Below, piece after piece: positions 1-9,110 of a stretch of DNA of 41,092 bases. The notes beneath the pieces were generated by a model. That model saw only the letters and a program-made list of their open reading frames with translations, did no database searches and had not been told where the DNA came from. Origin of the DNA: Rhodococcus sp. ARC_M6 (lineage in GTDB: Bacteria; Actinomycetota; Actinomycetes; Mycobacteriales; Mycobacteriaceae); NCBI RefSeq assembly GCF_022810305.1, contig NZ_JALGQH010000042.1:1-41092 (forward strand), written 5' to 3'. Position numbers and translations under genes: made by a program. Numbering within the stretch: position 1 is the first letter of the stretch; every line of letters starts with the position of its first letter.

Positions 1-76
1 GTTGGACTTCTGCGACCATCCGAACCGCCCGCTCACGCAGCTCGGGTGGGTACCTCTTGTTCGTTGCTGACGACAT
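1..76 (-). CDS. IS3-family transposase OrfA, N-terminal fragment
   Basis: Reading from an ATG at 76-74 gives 25 residues before the window ends. They include the stretch RYPPELRERAVRMVAE, which is the characteristic start of IS3-family OrfA proteins (first helix of the helix-turn-helix that binds the element's ends). OrfA normally acts with OrfB, the DDE integrase part made by a -1 frameshift. Only the N-terminus is present because of the edge, not because of a visible mutation. Confidence 0.75.
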   Translation of the reverse strand, partial: MSSATNKRYPPELRERAVRMVAEVQ

Positions 77-127
77 GACTCCATCTTTCCCAAAGGATGA
101 AGTCTCCGGAAACTCCGGTGCGATTCA
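1..127 (-). mobile_element. IS3-family insertion sequence, truncated by the window edge
   Basis: The first 127 bases are the 5' end of an IS3-type element read on the minus strand. It comprises the start of an OrfA-like transposase and an upstream end whose outer sequence, read inward, begins TGAATCGCACCGGAGTTTCC. That resembles the TGA-starting ends of actinobacterial IS3 elements. The rest lies left of the window, so the other end, OrfB and any target duplication cannot be seen. The exact outer boundary near 127 is inferred. Confidence 0.65.
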
Positions 128-301
128 GAACCTCCATCCTCACATTCCAGGGCCCTCTACATCTTGTGTCTCATCGGATCATCGGAAACCGAGTTCACGC
201 ACTCCGGATCCGGAAGAGCCAAGAAACCCGGCACGGTTCACAGTTCAAATATTGGCCCTTACGATGTTCCTTCATACAACTTCACCAAGAACGGATCGAC
301 T

Positions 302-1093
302 ATGAATCCTGCTGCTGGTTGGCACCAAGATCCCTACGACTCAACCATCGAACGATTTTGGGATGGTCAGCAGTGGACATCGGAGACCAGGCCTCACGAG
401 AGTGACGATACGCGGATAGTGGGCGCTGTCGATTTCGGTGATCCGACCAACACGGGGACTAGGAGCCGGCCATGGCAGTGGGTGATCGGCGCAGGTGTTC
501 TCGTCGCTTTTGTACTCGGTTTCGTTCTCGCTGAGGCAGTGATCGATGCCGACCCGAAACCTGATTCGGCGGTAGGGGTATCAGCGACCACCGACTCGGC
601 CGCATCGCCAACGTCACAAATGCCGGCCGTAGCTACTACCGCTACCGTGGCTTCCTCGGTAACTCCTGCACCTGAGGTCGCGGAGACCACAAGCGAGATT
701 TACGTGCCGACGATCCAGACTGCTCCGACGACTAAGGCTGTGCCGACAACGCAAAGGTCGCTCGAGTATTCGTGCAGCGATGCAGACTGGAGAGACACGA
801 TGGGTACTGAAGGAAATGCACTGTGCGGTTCGACCTGGACGCCGCGCAACCAGCAGCAGTACACGCTGGTTCAACCGCCAGCGGATCCCACCAACCATCT
901 CTCGGAACCGAGCATCCCTCCGGTGCCGCCCAAGACATCAACCGTGAATACGCCGACGCAGGACTACACCATCAAAGAAGTTTATCAAGGCCAACCATGT
1001 TCAGGACCGGAGGAACGCGGTAAATTTGGCAGAGTACCGGCAGGGTGCATCGAGGATGGAAAAGGTCACTACTACTGGCAGATATTTTTCTAG
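302..1093 (+). CDS. DUF2510-containing single-pass membrane protein
   Basis: A 263-residue protein if started at the ATG at 302. That start is preferred because the DUF2510-type motif (AGWHQDP..ERFWDGQQWT) begins right after it, while upstream codons look non-coding. After the motif comes one membrane segment (around residues 57-80, WVIGAGVLVAFVLGFVLAEA). A long Ser/Thr/Ala/Pro-rich linker follows, then an extracytoplasmic tail with four cysteines spread over its last third. DUF2510 is a short module common in actinobacterial membrane proteins with no settled function. No good ribosome-binding site is visible. Two further DUF2510 proteins lie at 5538-6122 and 7423-8025, with the motif at the other end. 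The product is probably real; its role is unknown. Confidence 0.75.
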   Translation: MNPAAGWHQDPYDSTIERFWDGQQWTSETRPHESDDTRIVGAVDFGDPTNTGTRSRPWQWVIGAGVLVAFVLGFVLAEAVIDADPKPDSAVGVSATTDSAASPTSQMPAVATTATVASSVTPAPEVAETTSEIYVPTIQTAPTTKAVPTTQRSLEYSCSDADWRDTMGTEGNALCGSTWTPRNQQQYTLVQPPADPTNHLSEPSIPPVPPKTSTVNTPTQDYTIKEVYQGQPCSGPEERGKFGRVPAGCIEDGKGHYYWQIFF

Positions 1094-1385
1094 CGATGGA
1101 AGTTGCGTGCTTCGCTTCGAGTGTTTCCAGAGTTGTGTTCTCGACGGTGCCGCGACTGCTGGAATCCCAGCCCCTCTCGAACGGGTGATCAGTAAGCACC
1201 AATTGACTTACGACAGCTGAGTAAATCTGACTGATCCGCCACGAGGTGACGGGCATCGTCGGGCCAACCCAAAAACGAGGTCACAAACTCTGTCGAGTTC
1301 GTAACCTCGTTGCACTTTGTGCCGGCCGTGGCCACGGAGGTAGTCGACGATCTCGGCCGGATAGCTAGCCACCGACAGATCGTAG

Positions 1386-1898
1386 CCACTCGCCAGAGAA
1401 TGGCACGAGCGCTTCGGGCCGTCGGGGCGGCTCATCGTCACCGACACACAAGGGCAGATGCTCTCCGTGTCCGGCAACGACACAGATCCGCGCAACGTGC
1501 TGATCGACCAGATTTTCCTCGACGATTGGCGTAACGGTTGGTTCGGCGCGAACTTCAATGACGAGGAACTCAAACTCGGCCCTAAACTACGTGACGCCTT
1601 GGCGTTCTCGTATGCGGAGCAGCAGGAGATCGACGAAGACAACGCGGGCATCATGATGTCCGCGCCGTTCGAAGGTTCACCTCTCGAACAGCCCGATCAA
1701 CACCAGAAGCGCACTCCAGTAGGTGAGCGGGCCGCACGACGAAAGGGCTCTCATGGTTCCGTACCTACCTTTGGGGGTACGGCATTGTCCGAGGTGCATG
1801 AAACTCGGCGCAGTCGCCAACCCCATCGTTCCGCATATGCTGACATATGCGCATCTAATTTAGAGTTCCACGGAGATCGACATGAACGTCGACCCTGA
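1386..1898 (+). pseudogene. remnant of an unidentified gene
   Basis: The frame is open from just after a stop at 1383-1385. It reads protein-like sequence (WHERFGPSGRLIVTDTQG, later DQIFLDDWRNGWFGANFNDE) that starts in mid-domain; the first ATG is only at 1458. The last third becomes low-complexity and basic, as if the frame had been lost. No family is recognised. It may be the decayed middle of a gene, or a chance open frame. The rest of 1094-1965 holds no supportable gene, only an 8-bp inverted repeat at 1832-1851 and a 7-bp hairpin at 1759-1782. Confidence 0.3.
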
Positions 1899-1965
1899 TA
1901 AACACCGAATCGATGCACGAATCATACGTCCGATTAACACTCCATCGCTAAAGATACGATGCCCC

Positions 1966-2446
1966 TCATTTACCGTCTGTGTACCAATACCCGAACGGCA
2001 CCTTGACGGTGTATATATTTAACTGCTTCGAGATACATCCGATCCGCTCAGGCGAACTTGGCGCAGACATCATGCAGACGTCACGCCACTCGTCGATTTC
2101 GTCCACTGCCTCCGAAACACCTGCTCGAGTTTCATTGAAAGAGACGGGCAGTCGTGAGTCGAACTCACTGAGAATGTCGACGACCTCTCCAAGCGCTCTG
2201 TAGCATCCCATACCCATTGATGCCAATGGTATCGATACAAGAATTGAACTTTTCACTCGCTTCAGCCTCGTACTTCTCAACGTCAACTTTGGTCAGCGCT
2301 GATATCTTTGCCGCACTCGACACTGCCGATGTTGTCGTATCCGAACCCGCCGCGGATGATGCGTCTGATTCCGATTGATTCGTCGCGCATCCCGCTAGTA
2401 GCAAAATTCCGGCACTCAATGCGGCGACTGCCACGTTCATTTTCAT
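1966..2446 (-). pseudogene. frameshifted lipoprotein gene
   Basis: The gene starts at 2446 with a lipoprotein signal: a hydrophobic stretch ending in the lipobox LLAGC, then a Ser/Ala/Thr-rich linker. The frame runs through KYEAEASEKFNSCIDTIG and then loses sense near 2200-2215, in a GGGTATGGGATG tract. An overlapping frame takes over (CYRALGEVVDILSEFDSR) and runs to a stop at 1966. Joined, the halves make a plausible secreted lipoprotein of about 160 residues. This suggests a one-base indel, real or from sequencing. No family is recognised. Base composition is less GC-rich than in the core region. Confidence 0.55.
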
Positions 2447-3049
2447 CAGCGCATGATGTCACGAAAATCGGACATCGCATCAACTTTGATGCTGCCGAAG
2501 GCAGTTGAACTTGGCGACCCAGGGCCACAGCAACTGCCCCACGTCGAGTAACTGAGACTCGCATCGTGTCTCAATCGCATAGCTAGATTCCCCTCTGCTC
2601 CACTACGGTGAGAAGGGTGCAAATTGGGGGCATGGTCGAGAGTTACCGCAGTTGGTGAGCAGCCCGATAGCCCCTCGTCGATTCAATGACTGTGGTAGAC
2701 AGCACATTCGTGTCGACAAGACGGATCGTCGCCACTTCGGGCCTCGATCTGGACGAAGTCGGAGAATTCGTGGGTGAGTTCGAACGCTCTGCCGGAGGAT
2801 GACTCTCTGTCACCCAAACTTTGAATTTTTGAACCCAGGAAACGATTCATTGTGGTCTCAGTTTTCGCATGGAAGCCAAAATCCGCCGAGGCTGTTTTGC
2901 CGGCAGTTCTGCGCGCGGCGAGCGAGAAACGAACAACCTGAGGCAGCACCGCGTCCATTGATCGCACTCGATCTGGCGCATCGAACTCCGGAAATGCCAG
3001 GATGACCCAATGTTAGGCGCGGAACGCATGCGGCGAACTCACTAAGAAA
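2447..3049. other. no supportable gene
   Basis: About 600 bases separate the two minus-strand genes. A minus-strand frame at 2683-2967 (possible GTG start, 94 codons) has a plausible amino-acid mix. It lacks a ribosome-binding site, a recognisable domain and a clear start, and its frame is already open upstream of the GTG. It is left unannotated. The stretch probably holds the promoter of the lipoprotein gene and decayed sequence. Confidence 0.4.
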
Positions 3050-3910
3050 CTATTCGATGTCCGACATCTGCAATTCACCATTTCGAACCGGGGGAGGAAT
3101 TTTTCCACACTCTTGGTAGTAGTCGCGGGCAATCGTCTTGTTCGAGTCGTAAGCATTTTCGCTATACCAACTCTGCAGTTCAGAGCATCGATCCGATCCC
3201 CCCGAACTAGAAAATGAATCAAAGATTGCGCCACCCACGATGTACACAAGATAGCAGGCCCCGAAGATAAGTGCAGCGATCACTAAATAGGTAAAGGCGC
3301 CGATAACCTGTTCCGCCGTAATTTTGACTCGCGGACTCGTAGATTTATTGATCTTTTCTGCAGGCATTTTGGAACCGGACGGAGTTTGCGGTTCTTTCGG
3401 AAAATTTTCCTTGAACGTAGAATTTTTCTCGACCAAAACTTTGGATTTAGGCGATGGCGTGTACGAACTACCGGTACCTGGATCCTTTTTCAGCAGCACC
3501 TTGTCACCTGTCGGATGGCGTTCCGGGTCCCGCGACCTCGGTCCATGAACAGTCAACGGTGCGACTTCAGAAATCTTTTGCCCAATAAATTTAGCATCAG
3601 CATTACGCATCAATCGAAATCTGACGGTCGGCGTATTTTTGGCCGTAATATTGACATACTCGCCGTCCGCTACGTCAACTCCAGCCAAGTCCGAAATATT
3701 GAATTGTTGATTGTTGACACGACCCTCGGACGGCGTTGAACTGCGAACGAGAATTCGCATAGTTGTTACACCCAGAATCATTCCGATCTTGTCACGACCC
3801 CCGATAATGTGAGCAACTCCCAGTAGAGATTCACCTGGCCGGCAGTAAAAATACTGTCGGTAGTCTTCCCCTTCACCGCGGTTCATGGTTGGTGACGAAA
3901 TATCGCTCAT
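3050..3910 (-). CDS. membrane protein with N-terminal PH-like domain
   Basis: A 286-residue protein started at the ATG at 3910, chosen because AGGAA lies 10 bases upstream; a GTG at 3934 has no such site. Residues about 17-120 have the alternating beta pattern of bacterial PH-like domains ('GES..LGVAHIIGG', 'GMILGVTTMRILV'). A Lys/Ser/Pro-rich linker follows, then one membrane segment (around residues 200-230, YLVIAALIFGACYLVYIVGG) and a short tail with two cysteines. The PH-like assignment rests on pattern alone. The gene is clearly less GC-rich than the regulon at 11-28 kb and rich in Lys/Asn/Ile codons, which suggests recent acquisition. No partner genes are adjacent. Confidence 0.7.
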   Translation of the reverse strand: MSDISSPTMNRGEGEDYRQYFYCRPGESLLGVAHIIGGRDKIGMILGVTTMRILVRSSTPSEGRVNNQQFNISDLAGVDVADGEYVNITAKNTPTVRFRLMRNADAKFIGQKISEVAPLTVHGPRSRDPERHPTGDKVLLKKDPGTGSSYTPSPKSKVLVEKNSTFKENFPKEPQTPSGSKMPAEKINKSTSPRVKITAEQVIGAFTYLVIAALIFGACYLVYIVGGAIFDSFSSSGGSDRCSELQSWYSENAYDSNKTIARDYYQECGKIPPPVRNGELQMSDIE

Positions 3911-5001
3911 TTCAACACAATTCCTGTTCGTCACTTATCGGGTGGGGCGCAATAATCTCGGCGTTATTCTGTACTGAATATCACTGGGAGTCGTCAAAGC
4001 GTTACAACGCTATCCGAAGAAGGACGCCCCGTTGGGGGGAAGGACAATCGGCACCGCGATCCAGGCCAACTCAGAACACCTGACATGAGCACAGTCATCA
4101 CGAAAATTTCGGCGCACTTGCGCTGACAAAACTTTCTGCGTTCGGACAGTGACCACGAGCCATCCGAACCGTTCCTCGGGCGCGAAACCCGTGCTGCCCT
4201 AGGTGTCGAGTTAATATGGCGACCCCACTCGCGCAGTCGAGAGGGAGAGCACATCGCCGAACCACCGCCGGTGCGCCCCAATTGCCCACCTTGCAGTTCC
4301 GCTCGTCAGTGTTGAGGTCCGATGCCAGCGACCGCACTGTCCTCCTGCATCCGTTCATGCTCACCGAGAACATGGTGCACAACAGCGTCAGCCATATTCG
4401 GGAAGTGGCTTCGTAGCCAAGTCTCAAACAGTTCGACGGTAGGCGCATACTCGTCGACCACCGGCATCAAGGATGTCGAGACACTTGCCGCTGATCCAGG
4501 TTCCGCCATATGTTGCACACCGCATCTCTCAGTATGGTTATGCCCCAAAGTTTTCCGCCCGTTCGATCAACGCAATCAAAATGCACTGCCACGGAACTCT
4601 TGCCCACGAAGTCGGCCTTGTCCGAGAATCGTGCCCAATCACATCGCTCGCACAAACCGCCCGAATACCGCCATCATTCCGTACCCGAGCCATCCAGACG
4701 AATCCGCTCAGATTCTATATCCGCCTCACCCCTGGCGGCCCCGTCGGACCCCGCATAATCGCTTCCCCACTCAGGCAGGAACTTTCGGACAAGTCCCCTA
4801 ACCTTCTTGCCTCCGCGGGCGCACCCCTGCCAAGCCAGTGCCGCTCAGAACCCGTCCGTCCCTGGCCGGCGCATCGTGACGACCACAAGTTCTGGCTATC
4901 CGCACTGAAAAGGAAATCTCGAACGCGCGCATCGAACTTCGTGACGGTAACGGCGTGCGTCCCATACCCGATACGTAGTCGACGCACTGAGGAGAATCAC
5001 G
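3911..5001. other. long intergenic stretch with one doubtful small gene
   Basis: About 1.1 kb without a convincing gene. The only candidate is a minus-strand frame at 4306-4509 (67 residues from an ATG at 4509), annotated separately. Longer plus-strand frames around 4322-5168 are rich in Pro/Arg/Ser and look like shadows of non-coding high-GC DNA. The promoter of the gene at 5002 should lie in the last 100 bases. Confidence 0.4.
4306..4509 (-). CDS. possible small hypothetical protein
   Basis: From the ATG at 4509 the frame encodes 67 residues with a natural-looking helical composition (ELFETWLRSHFPNMADAVVH). No ribosome-binding site stands out and no domain is recognised. It could be a small gene or the N-terminal fragment of a decayed one, because the sequence downstream of its stop also keeps open frames. 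Confidence 0.3.
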   Translation of the reverse strand: MAEPGSAASVSTSLMPVVDEYAPTVELFETWLRSHFPNMADAVVHHVLGEHERMQEDSAVAGIGPQH

Positions 5002-5430
5002 ATGACTGCCGACAACAACGATGCACCCAAGGAAAAATGGTGGGCTACCGGTTCCCGCGGCGGCGCAGCACTCGCATTGGGCTTCCTTGCCACTATCGCC
5101 ATGATCGGCTCGCTCACATACTTCGCACAAAAAGAGGAACCACCGCAGTACAAGGCGTTCATCCTTGATTGGCCGGGTAGTTCTTCGCAATGGAACTACC
5201 CTGTTCGCGACGTCGCACTGTACAACGCACTCAACGTGAACGCCCCGAAGGCATTCGACTACGGCGGCGAATCAACCGCCAAGAGATTAGCAACGATGAT
5301 GTGCAGCGACCTCTCGCGCGGACTCAGCAAGGAACAGGCGATCAAGAATGCCATGGGATCGGCCAGCAAGTTCCCACGTCAAGATGCGCTGGGTGTATAC
5401 AAATCGATCGATGACATCGGATACTGCTGA
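5002..5430 (+). CDS. DUF732-like membrane-anchored protein
   Basis: A 142-residue protein from an ATG with a good ribosome-binding site (GAGGAG, 8 bases upstream). A charged N-terminus is followed by one membrane segment (around residues 20-42, AALALGFLATIAMIGSLTYF) and an extracytoplasmic domain. The C-terminal part (MMCSDLSRGLSKEQAIKNAM ... IGYC) has the two cysteines and helical spacing seen in DUF732, a small secreted domain common in mycobacteria and relatives with no known activity. A clearer DUF732 protein is encoded at 6693-7397. It converges on the DUF2510 gene at 5538-6122. Confidence 0.72.
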   Translation: MTADNNDAPKEKWWATGSRGGAALALGFLATIAMIGSLTYFAQKEEPPQYKAFILDWPGSSSQWNYPVRDVALYNALNVNAPKAFDYGGESTAKRLATMMCSDLSRGLSKEQAIKNAMGSASKFPRQDALGVYKSIDDIGYC

Positions 5431-5537
5431 TAGATCGGCTGATCGCGCAGTGAACTCCCTTGCACAGCTGAGCAGTTCGAGCCGGCACTGAATCAACCCA
5501 TGTACATCTCGACCACTCACATCACTCTCCGGCCCCC

Positions 5538-6122
5538 TCAGATATTCGGAGAGCCGTCTGTTCTCGCCAAGGTCGCTTCCGTCCACTCCTCTCCATCGAA
5601 CCAGCGAACTCTGGTCGGATCCACCTGATCGGGATACCAACCTGCTCCAACCGATGAGACGGGCCGAGCACGGGACTGTGGTTGGTGCTGCGGAGCAGTC
5701 AGGGGTTGGTACTGCATATGCTCATTTGCCGTAGCCGTGTGTGGTGCGGCAATCCGCCGCGGACGGGTCCTGTTCCACGCAAGGAAACCGTAGACCGATC
5801 CTCCTGCGCCGATGAGCATCAGAGGCCATCCAATTCCGTGACGTAGCGAAAGCGCATTCGTGCATTTCGTGTAGGCGCTGTCTGCGAACGGTCGACTGGT
5901 ACTTCGCCCCAGAGCCTTGTTGTAGCTGTCGAAGAGTTCGTCGTCGTCGTTGGCCTCAGCGTTGTCCCGGGAGAACGGAGCGCCGCAGTTGACGGTCGAG
6001 AAACCGTACCCTTCGATCGTCGCGGGGAACGCGAGGACACCGAGGCCCACGATAAACAACGCGATCCCCACCCAAATAAACTTCGTTGGTGCAACGCTTC
6101 GGATCCGGTCTGACAGCGACAA
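5538..6122 (-). CDS. two-pass membrane protein with C-terminal DUF2510
   Basis: 194 residues from a TTG start, supported by GAGGAG six bases upstream and by the lack of any nearby in-frame ATG. Membrane segments lie at about residues 14-36 and 93-112. Between them is an extracytoplasmic loop with two cysteines (NCGAPF, YTKCTNAL). The cytoplasmic C-terminus ends in a canonical DUF2510 motif (GWYPDQVDPTRVRWFDGEEW). The protein at 7423-8025 has the same architecture and loop cysteines, so the two are paralogues. Function unknown. Confidence 0.78.
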   Translation of the reverse strand: MSLSDRIRSVAPTKFIWVGIALFIVGLGVLAFPATIEGYGFSTVNCGAPFSRDNAEANDDDELFDSYNKALGRSTSRPFADSAYTKCTNALSLRHGIGWPLMLIGAGGSVYGFLAWNRTRPRRIAAPHTATANEHMQYQPLTAPQHQPQSRARPVSSVGAGWYPDQVDPTRVRWFDGEEWTEATLARTDGSPNI

Positions 6123-6692
6123 CTGTTGCTCCTCGTAGCTCGCACCGTCGCGTCAATACGACAGCCTATTTTCAGACGTATCGGTCTGTACGACACTTTC
6201 GTTGCACGAGGCAATCGAGTACCCATCTACTCACAGCCAAATGCAGTCAGCGGCATGCCCCCAGTCCCGGCTGAGACCGAAAACTGACGCCCGTTCCCTC
6301 TGACTACGCGAGACCACGAAATCCAGGAAAAGCACTCTGGCCAATCCGCCTGCTACACAGGTGTGTTGATCACTGGTGCACATGTCGGTCGACCGGGTCG
6401 CCCTCGACGCACTCCTCATGGCTGCGACGATTCGACGGCACACTTTCCTTCAATGGTGTGGGCGGGAGGTTCACGGATGGACTTCATCCCCGTGAGGTCC
6501 GCGCCGCACATCCGAGGAAACCTGAAGCCGTCAGCGAGAACAAACTCGATGCAGACCCCACTAATCGTGCATCGAATGATCAACTACATCACCGGACTAA
6601 CAAACATCCTCCCGTAACCCGGTCACGGCGACAGCGCACGCCACTGTCATCTGATCGATGGACACGAGGTAACAAGCCGTTACCGGTTAGCG
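6123..6692. other. intergenic stretch, nothing recognised
   Basis: 570 bases between divergently oriented genes. Short open frames on both strands have biased Arg/Ser/Pro compositions typical of non-coding high-GC DNA. It must carry the promoters for both flanking genes, but no confident -35/-10 pair could be picked. Confidence 0.4.
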
Positions 6693-7397
6693 ATGCTTCC
6701 AAACATGTGCGCAAACAACTCCGTTCCGGGACAACTGCTTCGAAAACCCGACCATAAGCGCATTGCCATCCTGGTCGCCGGACTCTGCGGGATCGGACTC
6801 ATCGCAGGATGCAGTTCTTCGTCAACCGCAATTCCCGAATCACCAGACCAGAGCTATCTCCGCGAAGTCAATAACGCTGAAGTTCCTTTCGACAGCGACG
6901 AAGTGGCCGTCAAAGTGGGAACAGGCATGTGTGAACTGATCGAACGAGCAGTCACTAGTGGCCAGAGTATTGCCGATGCGAAGACCATCTTGAAGCAACA
7001 ATCCGACCGTGCCGGTGTGTACAGCGCCGCCCACAACCTGACGATCATCACCGCTGCTGTGAACTCGTACTGCCCGGAATACGCCCCCACCAAAGTCCAG
7101 TCGACCGTACCAACTCCCCGGGCCACCACCGCCACCATGACACCCGAGGACACCCTGAACCGGATGATCAAGCAGTTCGACCAGGAAGGACTCCCGTACG
7201 AAAGTCCCCAGTGGCTGCAGGACCGCGCAACCGAAGTGTGTGCCGACTGGGAAAAGATGGGCAGCGCACGCGGATTCGAGTATTCGGTCCTCGGGCAGTC
7301 GTTGAACTTTCGTCCGGTCGACTTCGAACGATCCGGTTTGGCGGTCACCTATCTGACCCAATACGGCTGCCCGCAGTGGTTCAAGTACATCCGCTAG
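6693..7397 (+). CDS. DUF732 lipoprotein
   Basis: A 234-residue lipoprotein. A basic N-terminus and hydrophobic stretch end in the lipobox LIAGC near residue 40. The following domain (roughly residues 58-125, MCELIERAVTSGQSIADAKT ... AAVNSYCPEY) is a good DUF732 match by its conserved Cys, Gly-Gln-Ser and terminal YCP. A Thr-rich linker and a second C-terminal module (DRATEVCADW ... QYGCPQWFKYI) follow. The first ATG at 6693 has no clear ribosome-binding site, and the second at 6705 is possible. The next gene follows after 25 bases and is probably co-transcribed. Confidence 0.75.
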   Translation: MLPNMCANNSVPGQLLRKPDHKRIAILVAGLCGIGLIAGCSSSSTAIPESPDQSYLREVNNAEVPFDSDEVAVKVGTGMCELIERAVTSGQSIADAKTILKQQSDRAGVYSAAHNLTIITAAVNSYCPEYAPTKVQSTVPTPRATTATMTPEDTLNRMIKQFDQEGLPYESPQWLQDRATEVCADWEKMGSARGFEYSVLGQSLNFRPVDFERSGLAVTYLTQYGCPQWFKYIR

Positions 7398-7422
7398 ACC
7401 GACCCGCCGAAGGAGGAACCAC

Positions 7423-8025
7423 ATGAACAAGACACTGCCCTCGACCGCATTCAAGGTGGCTGCCGTCGCTGCTGCAATCGCAATCCTCTTTGGCGTACTC
7501 GCGCTACTGATCCCGGTGAGCGTCTCCCACGCAGGGTCCAAAGTCGGCTGCGGGAATGCGCTGATCCGCGACCGCGGACCGACTGAGAGTTACTTGATCG
7601 ATCATAGTTCCAGCAGTTGGGGGAAGATACTCGGCTACGAATCCCGTTCTGTGTCATCGGATTCCTGGAATCCGTCCAGCGAGTGCACCGATGCACTGAC
7701 CTTGCGTCGTTGGATCGCGTGGGTCCCGATCATCGGTGGCGTCGCGGCAGCAACCTTCGCTTTCACACGAAGACCCGCCTCGGGAACCGGACCGCGGTCG
7801 CAGGACCCTGATAGCAACCACGACCATCCCACATCGACTCTTGTTGCCGAGCGTTCCGAGGGAACACCACAGACCATCGCGACGGGAGCAATGGGCGCGC
7901 CTTCAGCAGGGTGGTACCCGGACCAGGTCGACCGCACACGTCTGAGGTGGTTCGACGGAACGCGTTGGACCGAAGCCACACTTCCCAATCCCAATCCGAA
8001 CGCCGGACCGCCATCGACACCATGA
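7423..8025 (+). CDS. two-pass membrane protein with C-terminal DUF2510
   Basis: 200 residues from an ATG with a strong ribosome-binding site (GAAGGAGGA). It has a membrane segment at about residues 8-34, an extracytoplasmic loop with two cysteines (VGCGNAL, SSECTDALTLRRW), a second membrane segment around 102-120, and a C-terminal DUF2510 motif (GWYPDQVDRTRLRWFDGTRW). It is a paralogue of the minus-strand protein at 5538-6122. It lies 25 bases after the DUF732 lipoprotein, and a terminator-like hairpin follows its stop, so the two probably form one operon acting at the envelope. The biochemical role is unknown. Confidence 0.8.
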   Translation: MNKTLPSTAFKVAAVAAAIAILFGVLALLIPVSVSHAGSKVGCGNALIRDRGPTESYLIDHSSSSWGKILGYESRSVSSDSWNPSSECTDALTLRRWIAWVPIIGGVAAATFAFTRRPASGTGPRSQDPDSNHDHPTSTLVAERSEGTPQTIATGAMGAPSAGWYPDQVDRTRLRWFDGTRWTEATLPNPNPNAGPPSTP

Positions 8026-8040
8026 ACGTCGCCAACCACC

Positions 8041-8065
8041 AAAGATTACCGGTGGCAATCTTTTT
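8041..8065 (+). terminator. probable intrinsic terminator
   Basis: AAAGATT and AATCTTT pair around an inner CC/GG stem with one mismatch and a GGT loop. The 3' arm runs into five T residues. It sits 16 bases after the DUF2510 gene's stop, as expected for the end of the 6693-8025 operon. Confidence 0.6.
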
Positions 8066-8443
8066 GGAGTAAATGCGCATGAACGCCAAAATGCCTACGC
8101 CACACGCGACTCGACCGCATTGATCGGTCCACTTTCAACTCGGTCGACTATGTTGTCGGGACGATTCCCTCTCGATTCGCGGCGCCCGAACCATCCCATC
8201 CACCTGGCACACGCCTGACCGATCGGATCCCTAACTGCTCCAGAAACTCGACATAGCCCTCACCAACTGAAACTAATGTGCCTCAGCGAACTTGCACATC
8301 AAGGTCGCCAGGTCGGCCATCTCCATCGGTGCTGGAATCGTCTTCATCACCAACGGCATCAGCGAAAGGACGCAACGCGGACTGAACACTGCGGTGGTGT
8401 CTAGGGGCCCTTGTCGGCGGCCCACGGTGAGACGATCCGTCTG
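8066..8443. other. intergenic stretch, nothing recognised
   Basis: Some 380 bases between the terminator and the 3' end of the small minus-strand membrane-protein gene. The open frames here are shadows with biased composition. No repeat or RNA gene was recognised. Confidence 0.4.
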
Positions 8444-8677
8444 TCAAGTTCGCTCGATTTTGTTCGGTGTAAGCCATAAAAGTGCGCCGATGATCGCGAC
8501 CATGAAGATCGCAACAAGGGCATCTACTGCGTTGCGATCTCGAAATCCGTTGACTGCGAGGATGATCAATGCCGCGGCCGCGAGTACCCACAGCAGCTTC
8601 GCGATCGATATGTGCCGCCGCCTCACAGTGCTGGCGCCGATGATCAGGGCCACAGCTGCGATCCAAACGAACCACAT
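8444..8677 (-). CDS. small membrane protein
   Basis: 77 residues from the ATG at 8677, with GGGGAG eight bases upstream; a GTG at 8686 would overlap that site. The protein is almost all hydrophobic, with about three membrane segments (MWFVWIAAVALIIGA, LLWVLAAAALIILAV, LVAIFMVAIIGALLWL) separated by short basic loops. No family recognised. It stands alone, with no co-directional gene close by. Confidence 0.7.
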   Translation of the reverse strand: MWFVWIAAVALIIGASTVRRRHISIAKLLWVLAAAALIILAVNGFRDRNAVDALVAIFMVAIIGALLWLTPNKIERT

Positions 8678-9110
8678 AATTTGCACTCCCCGCCGATTTT
8701 CGTCGCCCCTCTACCTAACACTGCAGTCTCGCACACAGTCCCGATACATCGGTACCACCGACCTGGGGAAGGCAACAACGCTGTCGCGGCACCGTCGCGT
8801 CAGTGCGCGGCCGCGATGGTAGGTGCCTGGTCCGGTGAGGACGTCGAGGTCAGGACCCGAAGATCGCGCCGAGGGAGCCGAGGGCCCGGTCCAACAGGAT
8901 TCGTTGTCACACCTCAGGCTGTGCATGATTGGGTCATGAGCAGGGTGTCCCGGTGTGTCGTTGTGAGTGCGGCACGCTCAGCGTCGCGACGAACCGGTCG
9001 GCATTCGGGCTTCGTTTTGCGTAGTCGTAGGTACTCGTTCAGGGCGGGACCCGACGGCCAACCATTTCGAAGTACCGAAACACTTATCGAGTGACACCAA
9101 CGATCGACCG
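8678..9110. other. intergenic stretch, nothing recognised
   Basis: About 430 bases between two minus-strand genes. Several frames are open on both strands, but their products are rich in Arg/Ser/Thr and show no motif. It may be the wreck of a gene. Confidence 0.35.

Noticed and set aside
1852..1858. A fifth CATCTAA box
   Set aside because: No GGGAAC lies 16-18 bases upstream (the position holds TTCCGC). The box overlaps an 8-bp inverted repeat and no gene follows.
8678..9110. Transposase or integrase remnant
   Set aside because: Some minus-strand stretches looked integrase-like, but no catalytic motif or repeat supports it.
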